Source: Massospora cicadina (Eukaryota > Entomophthoromycota > Entomophthoromycetes > Entomophthorales > Entomophthoraceae). From it: a stretch of 64,000 nucleotides of DNA. The position numbers and the translations under genes were made by a program. This document shows, piece after piece, positions 45,205-56,193 of this stretch. The stretch lies in assembly GCA_022478985.1 (NCBI GenBank), contig JAKSZP010009476.1:52068-116067 (forward strand), in the 5' to 3' direction. Below the pieces are notes generated by a model. It had not been told where the DNA came from, did no database searches, and worked only from the letters and a program-made list of their open reading frames with translations. Positions within the stretch are counted from its first letter, which is position 1. Every line of letters begins with the position of its first letter.

Positions 45205-46268
45205 TTGGGATTTTAACCAGATGGATCCTTCTGATAGTATCTGAATTAGGGGTTATGGTTAGTTGGGCGTAATTGCCAGCTAATCACCTAGTTTGATACT
45301 ATTTAATGTTATTTATTAAATCGAGTTTAGGTTTAGCAGAAGCTGCGTTTGCTGCCAAAATGCCATCCTCAGATTGTTGTGGGAGTTTCTTGTGGAAAGC
45401 CAATAAATTTTGTTACAAACTGTCCAAAAATGGTTCTGCTGCTGACTAATTCAGAGCACAGGCAACTCATGCTGAGAATGCTCAAAGTCCTATTTAATTA
45501 TGAATTTTTATACAATCGACCAGCAACTTATGATGAGGATGGATTACCTAATTTATTATTGGTGATCAGATGAGTGGATCTGGAGGGAATTGCTATGAAG
45601 TATGAATGAATAAGTTTACGATCTTACGGAGGTTTGGAATCAAGAGGCTGATGGGTTATCCAGTATTTAATTGGCCAAAGAGTACTTGGGCGCAGTATCC
45701 CTGAAAGTAGTATAAACAGTCGTTCATTCCCTCCTAATAAACATCTCTCTTGCACCAATTTTCCTTTTATTTAATATTGGCTAATAACCTGTTAGTAGAA
45801 GTAGATAGGATAGGGGATCCCTGATAGGCGCGGGTGATCACACCTGGAGTGGCTGGCACTGCCAGCTACCATGCCTCCTCCCTATGAGAAACCAGCGGGA
45901 ACCTGGCCAGCCGGCTACCAGCGGATGCGCTGACAGGCCGCCAACCTGCAGGGTGCAGCGCATGAGTGCCATACCTGCCCACAAAGGGGGGATGGACTCT
46001 CCAGGGCATGCCCAGATGGGTTGGTGAAGGGTTGTGAGTGTGGGGCAGCGTGGAAGTGCCTGAGTCGCCCAGGAAGGGGGCAGAACTTGCCAGGGCACAC
46101 GCCAAGGACACTTGGGGCTAAAGGTGAAGCCGTTGGTGGTTAGTTGGTGGGTTGGACGCAGGACTTGTAGGGGTTGATACGCCAATGAAGGCAAAACGGC
46201 AAAGGGCCACCAGTATTCATACTGGTTGGCCTGGCATACTAGCAGAGACCATGGTCGATTTTGTGACA
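45205..46268 (+). repeat. 3' LTR of E2
   Basis: Starts TTGGGATTTTAACCAGATGG (TG eroded to TT) and ends CGATTTTGTGACA. Parallel to the 5' LTR with scattered substitutions and small indels. Confidence 0.88.
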
Positions 46269-47646
46269 AACTGAATGGCGCGACCGCCAGGAAGCTAAGC
46301 AAGCATCAATCTCAGCCTCCTCTAACCACTTGATCACTATTGGCTCAGGCTCTAATATAATCACCCCTTAAATGTGGATAACTGCAATGCGTGGAACATG
46401 AAGTGTTGCTTTCAGTGGGGCAGGATCTTCAGGTGGAACGCCCCGTTGCCCAGGTCCTCCTCTACCATATGGGCCTAATCATTTACTCAAAAATTTTCGG
46501 GAAGGCACCTGCATATGCAAGTGGCGCGTATCCAACATGAAATGCAAGTCCACCATAGTATCATGTGTCAGGAGATGTTTCAATCCATAAAATACTTATA
46601 GTCTCTGATAGCCTTGGTTAGGTGTTTCTGAACTAGAGACTTGGTGCAAATATGTTGAGCATGGTCAGCTGAGGTCAGTACCATAGGATGAAGACATGGG
46701 CACACTGAGAACAAAGGTTTGTACCCCAGTATTGCTTCATAGGTCGAGAACTCTGTTGATGAATGTGTTCCATTGTTATACGCAAACTGAGCAATCAGAA
46801 GATCTTCCACACAGGTGTCCATATCAGCCACGTCATAACGCTGAAGTTACTGTTCAAAAACTTGACTACTGCTCCTATGGTCATCTAACTGATGATGGTA
46901 CGATGTTGAACGCATGGCATAATTTTCAATATCATGAGGAGTTTGTTCTAAAATTGTGCCATAAACTGGTGCCTGTGGTCACTTACAGTCTCTTGTGGCA
47001 ATCCAAAGATCAAGAATACATGGGCCATGAAGAGTTTAGCCATCTACTCAGAGGTAATGGCAGATGAGCAGGGAATGAAAAAGGCGAATTTTGTGAAATG
47101 ATCCACTACCACCATAATAGCAGTATACCCATTAGAGCTGGGAAGATTGCCAATGAATTTGATGGACACTAAAGTCCACAGACCCTCCGCCTTCTGCAGA
47201 GGGTGAAGGAGCCCACTTTTCTCTGAATGGTCTGACTTGGCCCGCGCACACATCTCGCAATTTGTGATCCATTATGGGTTATCCTTGGACAGGCCTAGCC
47301 ATTTGTATGTTTTCTTAACTATATCAAGACAATTTTTGTTTCCAGGGTGCCCTACTTTAGGGGATTCATAGTGTGACCGGATAACTTTGTCACAGAAAAG
47401 GGGCGGCACCCACAAATGCACCCTAAACTGAATGTGGCCCTCCACCAAGGAATAAAGGGACCGCTTATGCATCAGGAGTGCCAACTGATCCAATAACTCT
47501 AGACCCTCTACAAAAGCCATCTGAGCTGCTAAGACCCTCAAAACCAGGGTTGCGTCTGACCCAATTTTCACCACTAAAATTGTGGGAGGAGCAATAGCTA
47601 AAATTTGGGCTGGTGGGATAACCGTGATTAGTTCTTGCTCATCCAC
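46269..47646 (-). pseudogene. Integrase of Gypsy-F
   Basis: Frame 47272-47646 ends with CDKVIRSHYESPKVGHPGNK, the HH of the H2C2 motif; the CxxC part follows as CARAKSDHSEKSGLLHPL with one Cys preserved. Core: GLLHPLQKAEGLWTLVSIKF, NGYTAIMVVVDHFTKFAFFI (47044-47253). The end of the core, IAQFAYNNGTHSSTEFSTYE, lies at 46580-46831. A chromodomain-like tail WLEEAEIDAC lies near 46300. It is broken by E2 at 46269. Confidence 0.83.
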
Positions 47647-47819
47647 CCACTGGAAACAGCACAGTATTGTGACTCAGAAATTCAGGAAGCACATTCAACG
47701 CTCACTTAACAAATTTATACTTAAAATTGAAGCTGCAAATGTCATGATACATCCACCCTTGATGGTGCACCAATTTATGTGGCTTATGAAAGTACAAGGG
47801 GTTTGATGACTGATCTGCA

Positions 47820-48040
47820 CAGTTACCTCATGCTGAGCACCTTACAGAAGATACCACCATTTGGTCAGAGCCCATACCACAGTGTCCAACTCCTTATCAT
47901 AGGTAGCCCAGGCTTGTTTGGAAGAGGCAAACTTGTGGGAAAAGTAAGCTACTGGATGTTCCAGACCATCATGCTCCTGCAACAGAACCTCCCACACTGC
48001 ATTGGATGAATCATCATACACTATAATATTGGATTGGCAG
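47820..48040 (-). pseudogene. RNase H of Gypsy-F
   Basis: The minus strand reads DDSSNAVWEVLLQEHDGLEH, PVAYFSHKFASSKQAWATYD and KELDTVVWALTKWW, the Ty3/Gypsy RNase H core with the first Asp region D-D-S-S. Confidence 0.8.
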
Positions 48041-48129
48041 GGTCAGCATGCTTCAGATTGGAGGAGACAAAAACACCTGCTTGATGGCCTCAAATGCCTT
48101 CTGGCACTCCTCCATCTAGAAGAATGGCA

Positions 48130-49369
48130 CATTTTCTCCATAAGAAGATGCAGTGGTATGGCCAGCTGTGAAAGGGCTGGGGAAATTTTTTTAGGAAGAT
48201 GATGGTGCCCAAGAAGCTCTGAAACTGCTTCTGGGTTGTGGGGGTAGGCCATCTGAGTATGGCCTCAAGCTTGCTGGGGAGTATGACTTACCCATCTTTC
48301 AGGACTAGAATACCTAAGAATTTAATCATTTCACAAAAGAACTTACACTTTGACAGCTTGACATAGAGTACTTCCATGTAAAAGTGGCCAGCACCGCCTT
48401 TAGTTTTTTATGCTGCTCAGGTGTGGAGAACAGACAAGGATTTGTCAATATACGCCACCGTGAAGGTGGAACTAAGGTCCCCCAGCCCATTATCTACCAT
48501 ATGCTGAAATGTGTCCGGAGCATTCTTCAGGTTGGATGGCATCACCCAGGACTGCAATATGCCTCTCCTAGTCAGAATGGCGGTAACTATTCTTGGCCAT
48601 TAGCTACTCAAATTTTGTCAAAGTCATTAATGAGGTTGAGTTTAGAAAACACCTAGGACTTCATAATTGCCTGGCTGAGAGTCTGCTCAAGGGGGAGGGG
48701 ATATATATTGTGTACTGTGATATTATTTAGATGACCATAATCAATGTAAGGCCGCAGCATCCCATCAGCCTTCAAGTGAAAACAATAAGCGAGTCAATAT
48801 GGTATGTTTCCTTATATACCAACCCCTTATTGAGCATGTTGTCCAACCATATTTCCAAAGCTTTGTCCTCCTCCACTGTGTAAGGATACAGAAGACAGTT
48901 AATATTAATCATGGCTACTGTCAAGCGAAACACTAAATCATACTCAGAGTGAAGCAGAAGAAGATTTGTTTTTCCAAATCAAATATATCATGGTATGTGT
49001 AAGGCACCAGCTTGGAGGTGACTTTAATTATGATATAAATTAAAAAAGCCTTTAAATAAATCTAGTTAGGTTTGCGGTCACTGGTACAGCCACTATGAGA
49101 TTTTGTGCAAGGTAAGCAAGGTGAGAGTAGCATCCTAAATGATTTCTGAAACGACTTAAAATCATGTACACCAAAATATACCCTAGAAGGAAAAGGGGTG
49201 CATAGTGGTACATGATAGTTGGAATGTTTGCTATCTTGGTGAAAGGTTCCCCTTTGGCAAGTTATTTAATAATAATTTCATTAAGTGGTTCTGGTTTGAA
49301 GGTGGCAAATGGGCCTGGGCAGTTGGCATCACATTATTTACCAGAACACTGGATAGAAAGAACTGTATT
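48130..49369 (-). pseudogene. Reverse transcriptase and upstream pol of Gypsy-F
   Basis: AYIDKSLSVL at about 48460-48430 corresponds to AYIDDILVFS with the second Asp changed to Lys. Upstream (right), minus-strand segments near 48500-48800 carry the palm with many stops. Beyond 48900 no clear domain is seen up to the LINE insertion; NEIIIK and KIANIPTIMYHYAPLF stretches near 49200-49290 are coding-like but unassigned. Confidence 0.7.
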
Positions 49370-49387
49370 AAAAGTACCAGGTTCAGA
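49370..49387 (+). repeat. Target-site copy 1 of the LINE-2B/C tandem
   Basis: AAAAGTACCAGGTTCAGA. Recurs at 54656-54673 (one change) and 59945-59962 (two changes). The preceding TATT gives a TTTT/AATA cleavage context on the bottom strand. Confidence 0.88.
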
Positions 49388-49402
49388 TAACTTTTCTTTC
49401 TC

Positions 49403-49422
49403 GTTGCAAACACTTTTGCAAC
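49403..49422 (+). other. 5' UTR hairpin of LINE-2B
   Basis: GTTGCAAA..TTTGCAAC with a CACT loop, identical to copy A. Confidence 0.7.
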
Positions 49423-49482
49423 CCATTCAATTCAATACTAAATCTAGTTTGATAATCTCATAGAGGGGATTAGTCTACGCCC

Positions 49483-50894
49483 ATGTCTGGGAGCAGTTGG
49501 GCAAGCAAGGCAAGAGGAGCAGGCGGAAGGCCTGCGGCCTCTAATATTCGAAAATGCCCCAGAGAATCCGGCGGAATAGAAAAAAATCTAAAAAAACTGG
49601 CAGTCACAATTTCCCCGGAGATACTCGTGTGGCAAGCACGATGCAACCAGTACATCAATACGCCACATTCCCAGCCACTTTTGTCGGTGGAATTCAGAGT
49701 CCATGTGTATCTGGACATCCAAAAAATGGCCTTATGGGAAAAATTTTGTGAAGATGTACACAAAATTTTCCTGACTGCGGTGTACGTTGCACCTCACTCC
49801 ATGTCGCGCAGTTGGCTGGACCTAGGTTTTGAAAGCAAAATAGCAGCAGATGAGGCTGCAGCGGTGCGCGTAGTGGTCAACCTCCCCGAAGGGCAACAGG
49901 TCATCGAAACTAAATGCACCAGATGGACAAAATCAAACCAAATTTTCCTCACGTTTGACTTTTTGCCTACTACAGTAAAACGTGACATTTTGGAGCAACA
50001 CCTGAAAGATGGTCTCGCCATATATGGTGAAATACAATCTTTTGAAATGCAACATTTCACGCTGATGCCACACCTGTGTACCAGCAAAGCCATCACAGTT
50101 CTGACCCCAACTGAGGAGATCGCGAAGGACCTAACCCAGATCCCGAACTCCACCTTTATTGATATTGCAGGGCACACCACCCACCCATTCCGGGTAACCG
50201 TGGACAGCGCACCCCCATTTGCACCCACTGTGACGCGTTTGGCCATAAGGCACACATGTGCCCCATTAAAGAGGGTGTTACATTCCAAGAGCACCCCTCA
50301 GCGGCCATGGCCAGCGGAGAGGCGCACTACGAACCAACCGCAAGCACCAAAGAGGCTTTCCCGTGGGGAGCACAAGGCTGCTACCTATTGGTAAAGCCCA
50401 TCTCCCTGCAGGAGTGGAAGAAGGCCAAGCAGGCCCCTAGGACTGCGGCCAAGGAAGCGGCCAAGGTCACCACCACCATCCCACACTCACAACGCCAGGA
50501 GGACATGGAGACCTTCGCGGCGGAAGCAACTCAGGAATCCATCACCCAATCAGATTGGGAGGCCCAAGCTGAATGGGCCACTCAATCTGAGGATCCGATG
50601 GTAGATTTAATCTCACCCAATCGCTGCACCCAAGCCCCGGTTGAAACTGACTTGGGACCTATCCCAACTGAAAAAAAAATTTTGCCCCACTTGACGGTGC
50701 ACTGAACTTATCTGCACCGCAAAAAATTCGTCTGACGTCGGGAAAACAAAAAGTGAAGGCAAAGCCAACGCGACTCTTTCCACAAAAATTAACAAAAACC
50801 CCAATAGCGTTGCTGCTAATACCTGCGCTGCTGTGAAAGCCCGTGGGGACCTTGAAGAGGCTGGTGGTCCAGGGGCCCACCCCATCGCACCTAA
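49483..50894 (+). pseudogene. LINE-2B ORF1: RRM-like and CCHC protein, nearly intact
   Basis: Starts MSGSSWASKARGAGGRPAAS at 49483, the first ATG after the 5' UTR hairpins. It is open for 303 codons to 50394. The RRM-like domain: IFLTFDFLPTTVKRDILEQH (RNP2-like) about residues 157-176, with KAITVLTP (RNP1-like) about 204. A 1-nt loss near 50217 breaks the frame just before the CCHC that copy C keeps (CTHCDAFSHKAHAC). The protein continues in frame 50256-50705 (GGAQGCYLLVKPIS, then a Lys/Ala-rich and acidic tail) and, by comparison with A and C, extends to the TAA at 50892. A full protein would be about 470 residues. Confidence 0.82.
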
Positions 50895-50906
50895 GGTGCG
50901 ATGGGG
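50880..50906 (+). promoter_or_regulatory. ORF1-stop/ORF2-start hairpin, copy B
   Basis: A perfect 12-bp stem (CCCCATCGCACC with GGTGCGATGGGG) closes a 3-nt loop, TAA. In copies A and C this TAA is the in-frame ORF1 stop. The ORF2 ATG (50901-50903) lies in the 3' arm, 6 nt after the stop. This resembles termination-reinitiation coupling known from some LINEs. Confidence 0.75.
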
Positions 50907-53900
50907 GAAACCTTCACTCTAGGGATGCTGAATATCGCCGGACTCAAGGCCTCCCCATCCTGGGCTAGGAAACTGAGTTTTTTACAAAAATAATTTACCT
51001 GTGGATATCCTGGCCATCCAGGAAACCCACTGTCCACGAGGTTCCGAGGATGCTTGGAAAACAATGCTCTACCATCCCTATCCTTTTGGTCAAAGCACTG
51101 TGTGGTGCTAATTCGGAAAAAAAAATTTCAAATTTACATCTTCAGAAACATTCCTAAATGACGGAGTGCTCGTTGTCACCTTCTCATGGGCTGATGTTGC
51201 ACACACAATTGTCAACATTTATGCCCCAAACGGTGCACAAGAGCGTCAGGAAACTTTCTCATTGGTCAAATCCCTCCCGCTACCCCCTGATTCTTTCCTA
51301 ATCGGTGACATGAACTGTTGGCTAACCTCACCAACAGACTGGTGGCCGCCCTCACCCCATGCCCCACAGAGTCACGTAGAACTATGTGTTCTAAAAGCCA
51401 CCCTTGGGTTAATGGATGCGCTGCCGTGACATGCCCCACTGCTCGAAAACATGACACGTCCCCACATCCACAATGGCCAATTAAGGTCCATGTCCCGCAT
51501 TGACCTTATTCTAGTGCCAGCGAAATTTCAACCCCACATCTCCCACTTCAAAACAACGAAAATGGAATTCTCCAACCACCGACTGGTCTCGATAACATAC
51601 CACTTACCCATCACAGTTGCAAAGGCCCCACATTGGTGCAAAATCCGCCCCCCAGAGCTAGCGTCGCCAGGATTTTCCACGTGGGTGGAAGAGGCAACTT
51701 TGGCAAAATTGTTTGTTGCACCGTTTTGCGCGGACCCCATTTCCACATGGGCAACTTCCAAAAAAGACACCATCCGCCACTATCGCCATCTCTCATCCAG
51801 ACGCTCACGAGCCACATCAGCGGTTATATCGCGCGCGCTGGCAGAATTGGCCCACTTGGAGTCCAACATTCCAGCCTCAGGATATAACCCTGCATGGGGC
51901 CAGAAGTGGGCGGAGGCAGCAGTCCACCTCAACGCACTTGAAAGGCAACACAAACATCGGGTTTATGTCCAATACAGGGCCACACGCATCACTAAAGGTG
52001 ACAAGTGCACCGCATACTTCTTCAAAAAAATTTTTGCACCACGCCAGAGCGTGGCCTGCACACAGGTGTGAAGATCGGATAATTCTATCGTGGACACACC
52101 GGCCAAAGTGGCAATCGAAATGCAAAGATATTACTCCGAGTTATACCAAGCTGAACCAATTCAGCCGGCCAAAATGGTGGAATTTCTCGACAGAGCTCAT
52201 ATCCGCACCATTTTCCAATACCGGAAATAATGAATTTAATTACTCCAAACGAATTATGGACTACCATTCGCGGTGCGCCAAACCAAAAATGCCCAGGCCC
52301 AGATGGCATTCCATATGAGTTCTACAAAAAATATTTTAAATACATATCCCCATTGCTGCTAGCCTCACTCAACCAACGCCTGTTGGAAACGCACCTCCTA
52401 CCAGGAGGACATAAGGCTTTTACAGTCACACTCTTCAAGAAAGGGGATAGGCTAGACTTAGCCAACTGGCGCCCCATTTCTCTAACAAACACAGACACCA
52501 AAATTTTAACAAAAATCATGGCTAACCGTTTAGGGACTGTAGCATCTGCCACCATCTCTCCAGAACAATTCGGTTTCATCCCCAGAAGGTCAATTTGGGA
52601 TAACATGCACTCTGTGGCTAATGTGTGTCAGTCCACAGCCTCTGGGGCACTTGTGTTCTTGGACCAACAAAAAGCCTATGATAGAGTAAACTGGGAATAC
52701 CTTAGGGCCTGCCTCCAACAATTCCGCCTACCTCCCCGCTTCATTAACTGGGTGATGCTGCTCACGGAATCTGCAACAATGGCTGTGCGCGGCCCAGGTT
52801 TCCTAACGGATGTAGTCCATCCTCAAAGGGGCCTGCGACAAGGGGACCCCCTGAGCCCACTCTTATACAACTTCAGCCTTAACCCACTACTGCGAAATGT
52901 GAATGCCAAACTCACTGGGGTCCATGTGCCAGGCCAAACCCCAGTCAAGATGATGGCATTTGCAGATGACTGTGTGGTTGGGGTGTCTAATAATCAAGAT
53001 GCACGCGCGCTTGAAGCCCTCATCCAGGAATATTCCCAGGTAAGCAATGCAGCACTAAACGCCTCCAAAACCGAAATCATCCTCCTTGGTCGGTTTCAGA
53101 ACTGCTGGGCCCCAGCAAGTAGTTCCCAACCCAGCCCAGCTGCTCGCCCAAGTCCACGCCTTACTAACTCAAAACACACCGCTCCACTGGTGCTCCCCTT
53201 TGTGCCGCGACCTACCATAAGACCGGTACGCCATCTGGGCGTGTGGTTGGAGGCAGGAGGATACGCGTCAGCAGTAATGGAGGGCCATATACTGGACAAC
53301 GTGACGAAGCGAATCGCCTCTCTCAGAGCCCACCCTACTACCCTCACTGGCAGGGTTGTTCTTGCCAACTCTATGCTCCTATCCAAAGTCTGGTTTGGAG
53401 CCCACGCCATCCTTCTCCCCAAGCTTCTTCAAATCCCTGTATGCTTTGCTACAAGGTTGGCTTTGGTCAGGCCGCCCTCCACCAGTACGGCTAGAGGTCA
53501 TGTTTGGCCCTCATCATCATGGTGGCATGGGCCTACTTGACTTCAAAGCCCATGCCAAGATCCTAGGCACCTGGATTGCGGCCGTCACTGCTCCTACACT
53601 CCCATCCCAACACTGGTCCCGCGCAGCCCGCTCCAACTTCTCCCGAGCCTTGGGCCTCAACAATTCATCAAACCCCCACTCCCTGATGAAATACCTCGCA
53701 TCACACACATCAGCCACAGGTCCTCACGGGACCAAATCCCACTACAAACGAATCCTACTCTCCATGCGAAGCGCAGAGTGGAGAATTCGTATTAGTGGAA
53801 ATACAACAAAGAGGCCGCCCCTCTCCTCAGTTCACACAAGAAGTACAGGGGCTACCCATCCATGATGGCGTGATCCCACTCGACCCCAAGTCCTATCCAG

Positions 53901-54597
53901 GGTGGACTACCTGGACATGATGGACATCCCTTATTCCACTGAGACCCAAAAGACTATCTGGAAATACGCACACCATCCTCTGTTGCAGCCTCAAGTCCGT
54001 TCCCATGTGTGGCGCTGCCTGAGGCGGGTGCATCATACAGCTGAGCACTCTAATGCTTTACACTCATCCTGTGTCGTGTGTGGCCAGTATGGAACGCTGT
54101 TTCACCGCCTGGAGAAGTGCCCCACCTCTAAAGTAATATGGCGCGAAGTCCAACGTCTGCTAGGCCAGGATCAAACACATACCTTCAGTCTGTCAAGAGA
54201 TATGTTTGCTTCATCAATGGCCTCCCCCCTCCCACCCTCCCTTCGTGCTCTGGTGGTTGCAATCGCCATGTGGACTAACCACACGATTGTCTTGGATGCC
54301 ATCGCCGGATCCATCCCCACCCTCCCTGAAGCTGTCCACAGATTCCGGTCTCATTTGGTGGATCACTTTCAAGCGTGGATGTTTGGATATCTCCCACCAC
54401 GTCGCCGGCAGCTGGTCTCCTCCTGGTTCCCAGTCTGGTTCATCAAATCAGACCCCTTCCTCCACACGTGCTCAATAGTGGCTACGCCCCCTACACACGT
54501 TCCCTCCCCTTCCCATAAGTGGCGTTCCCGCCTGCAACAAGAGATAGCATCGCTTCTCTGGGGTGCCTCCCCTGGTACTGAGTTTTGTCTCGTCTGA
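50901..54597 (+). pseudogene. LINE-2B ORF2: endonuclease, RT, CCHC
   Basis: Starts MGETFTLGMLNIAGLKAS at 50901. Endonuclease: DILAIQETHC, IVNIYAPNGAQ, FLIGDMNCW, SRIDLILVPAKF and an SNHRLV in place of SDHR (about residues 1-230). RT frame 52230-53540: CPGPDGIPYEFY, NWRPISLTNTDTKI, FGFIPRRSIWDN, FLDQQKAYDRVNWEY, GLRQGDPLSPLLYNF and MAFADDCVVGVSN (FADD at 52959-52970, about residue 687). The C-terminal knuckle CVVCGQYGTLFHRLEKC lies at 54070-54120 in the last frame (53902-54597). About 1,230 residues if unbroken. No RNase H domain. Confidence 0.88.
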
Positions 54598-54655
54598 GTC
54601 ATATTCAGAAGTGTCCGTCCCATGGTCGGCCTTCCCTGCAATAAATTTAAAATTT

Positions 54656-54673
54656 AAAAGTACCAAGTTCAGA
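54656..54673 (+). repeat. Target-site copy 2, between LINE-2B and LINE-2C
   Basis: AAAAGTACCAAGTTCAGA, one base different from copy 1. Confidence 0.88.
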
Positions 54674-54687
54674 ACTTTTTTTTTCTC

Positions 54688-54707
54688 GTTGCAAACATTT
54701 TTGCAAC
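54688..54707 (+). other. 5' UTR hairpin of LINE-2C
   Basis: GTTGCAAA..TTTGCAAC with loop CATT; the stem is conserved and the loop differs from A and B. Confidence 0.65.
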
Positions 54708-54767
54708 CTATTTGATTCAAGACTAAATCTAGTTTGATAATCTCACAGAGGAGATTAGTCTGCGCCC

Positions 54768-56180
54768 ATGTCTGGGAGCAGTTGGGCAAGCAAGGCAAGA
54801 GGAGCAGGTGGAAGGCCCGCGGCCTCTAACATTCAAAAACGCCCCGGAGAATCCAGCGGAATAGAAAAAAATCTCAAAAAACTGGCAGTCACAATTTCCC
54901 CGGAGATACTCGCATGGCAAGCATGATGCAACCAGTATATCAACACGCCTTACTCCCAGCCACTTTTGTCGGTGGAATTTGGAGTCCGTGTGTATCTGGA
55001 CATCCAAAAAATGGCCTTATGGGAAAAATTTTGTGAAGATGTACACAAAATTTTCCTGCCCGCGGTGTACATTGCACCTCACTCCATGTCGCGTGGTTGG
55101 CTGGACCTAGGTTTTGAAAGCAAAATAGCAGCAGACGAGGCTGCAGCGGTGCACATAGTGGTTGACCTCCCCGAGTGCAACGGGTCATCAAAACCAAATG
55201 CACCAGATGGACAAAATCAAACCAAATTTTCCTCACGTTTGACTTTTTGCCTACTACGGTAAAACGTGACATTTTGGAGCAACACCTGAAAGATGGTCTC
55301 GCCATATATGGCGAAATACAATCTTTCAAAATGCAACATTTCACGCTGATGCCACACCTGTGCACCAGCAAAGCCATCACAGTTCTGACCCCAACTGAGG
55401 AGATCGCAAAGGACCTAACCCAGATCCCACGCTCCACCTTTATTGACATCGCAGGGCATACCACCCACCCATTCTGGGTAACCATGGACAGCGCGCCCCC
55501 CATTTGCACCCACTGTGACGCGTTCAGCCATAAGGCGCATGCATGCCCCATCAAGGAGGGCGTCACATTCCAAGAGCACCCCTTGGCGGCCATGGCCAGC
55601 GGAGAGGCGCACTACAAACCAACCGCAAGCACCAAGGAGGCTTTCCCATGGGGAGCACAAGGCTGCTACCTATTGGTAAAGCCCATCTCCCCGCAGGGGC
55701 GGAAGAAGGCCAAGCAGGCCCATAGGGCCACGGCCAAGGAAGTGGCCAAGGCCAACACCACCATCCCACACTCACAATGCCAGGAGGACATGGAGACCTT
55801 CGCGGTGGAAGCGACTTGGGAATCCATCACCCAATCAGATTGGGAGGCCCATGCCAAGTGGGCCACTCAATCTGAGGATCCAATGGACACTTGATCTCAC
55901 CCAATCGCTGCACCCAAGCTCCAGTCAAAACTGACTTGGGACCTATCCCAACTGAAAAAAAAATTTTGCCCTGCTCAATGGTGCACCAAACTTATCTGCA
56001 CCGCAAAAAATTCGTCCAACGTTGGGAAAACAAAAAGTGAAGGCCAAAGCCAATGCGACTCTTTCCGCAAAAATTAACAAAAACCCCAATAGCGTTGCTG
56101 CTAACACCCATGCTGCTGTGAAAGTCCGTGGGGACCTTGAAGAGGCTGGTGGGCCTGGGGTCCCACCCCCTCGCACCTAA
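54768..56180 (+). pseudogene. LINE-2C ORF1, broken, CCHC intact
   Basis: Starts MSGSSWASKARGAGGRPAAS at 54768. TGA at 54924-54926 and a 1-nt loss near 55175 are shared with copy A. The frame 55175-55894 holds the RRM-like part (IFLTFDFLPTTVKRDILEQH) and the intact knuckle CTHCDAFSHKAHAC (about 55505-55546). A homopolymer shift near 55960 precedes the C-terminal frame APNLSAPQKIRPTLGKQK..LEEAGGPGVPPPRT, which ends at TAA 56178-56180 in the junction hairpin. Confidence 0.8.
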
Positions 56181-56193
56181 GGTGCGATGGGGG
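56166..56193 (+). promoter_or_regulatory. ORF1-stop/ORF2-start hairpin, copy C
   Basis: CCCCCTCGCACC and GGTGCGATGGGGG pair around the TAA loop with one bulged T. ORF1 stop 56178-56180, ORF2 ATG 56187-56189, 6 nt apart. Confidence 0.75.

Larger units (their letters stand above)
43958..46268 (+). mobile_element. E2: non-autonomous LTR element, 1.07 kb LTRs and 180-bp interior, TSD AACTG
   Basis: LTRs 43958-45024 (1,067 bp) and 45205-46268 (1,064 bp) flank a 180-bp interior. A perfect 5-bp TSD, AACTG, lies at 43953-43957 and 46269-46273, so this is a real insertion and not two chance solo LTRs. The interior has the PBS TGGTGCTCACTACAGGGGG and ends GATACCATCTGGTTAAGTGG then AGGGCAAAG before the second LTR. 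The middle shares little with E1. It has no coding capacity. It must rely on a partner's gag and pol; the PBS points to the Gypsy-B/D lineage. Confidence 0.92.
49388..54655 (+). mobile_element. LINE-2 copy B: full-length, best-preserved copy
   Basis: About 5.27 kb from TAACTTTTCTTTCTCG to CTGCAATAAATTTAAAATTT. ORF1 and ORF2 are present with the junction hairpin. It lacks the stops and three 1-nt deletions shared by copies A and C. The RT domain is open for 436 codons with intact catalytic motifs. Remaining lesions include a 1-nt loss in the ORF1 knuckle, a TAA at about 50988 in the endonuclease, and shifts near 53410, 53560 and 53810. Confidence 0.92.
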
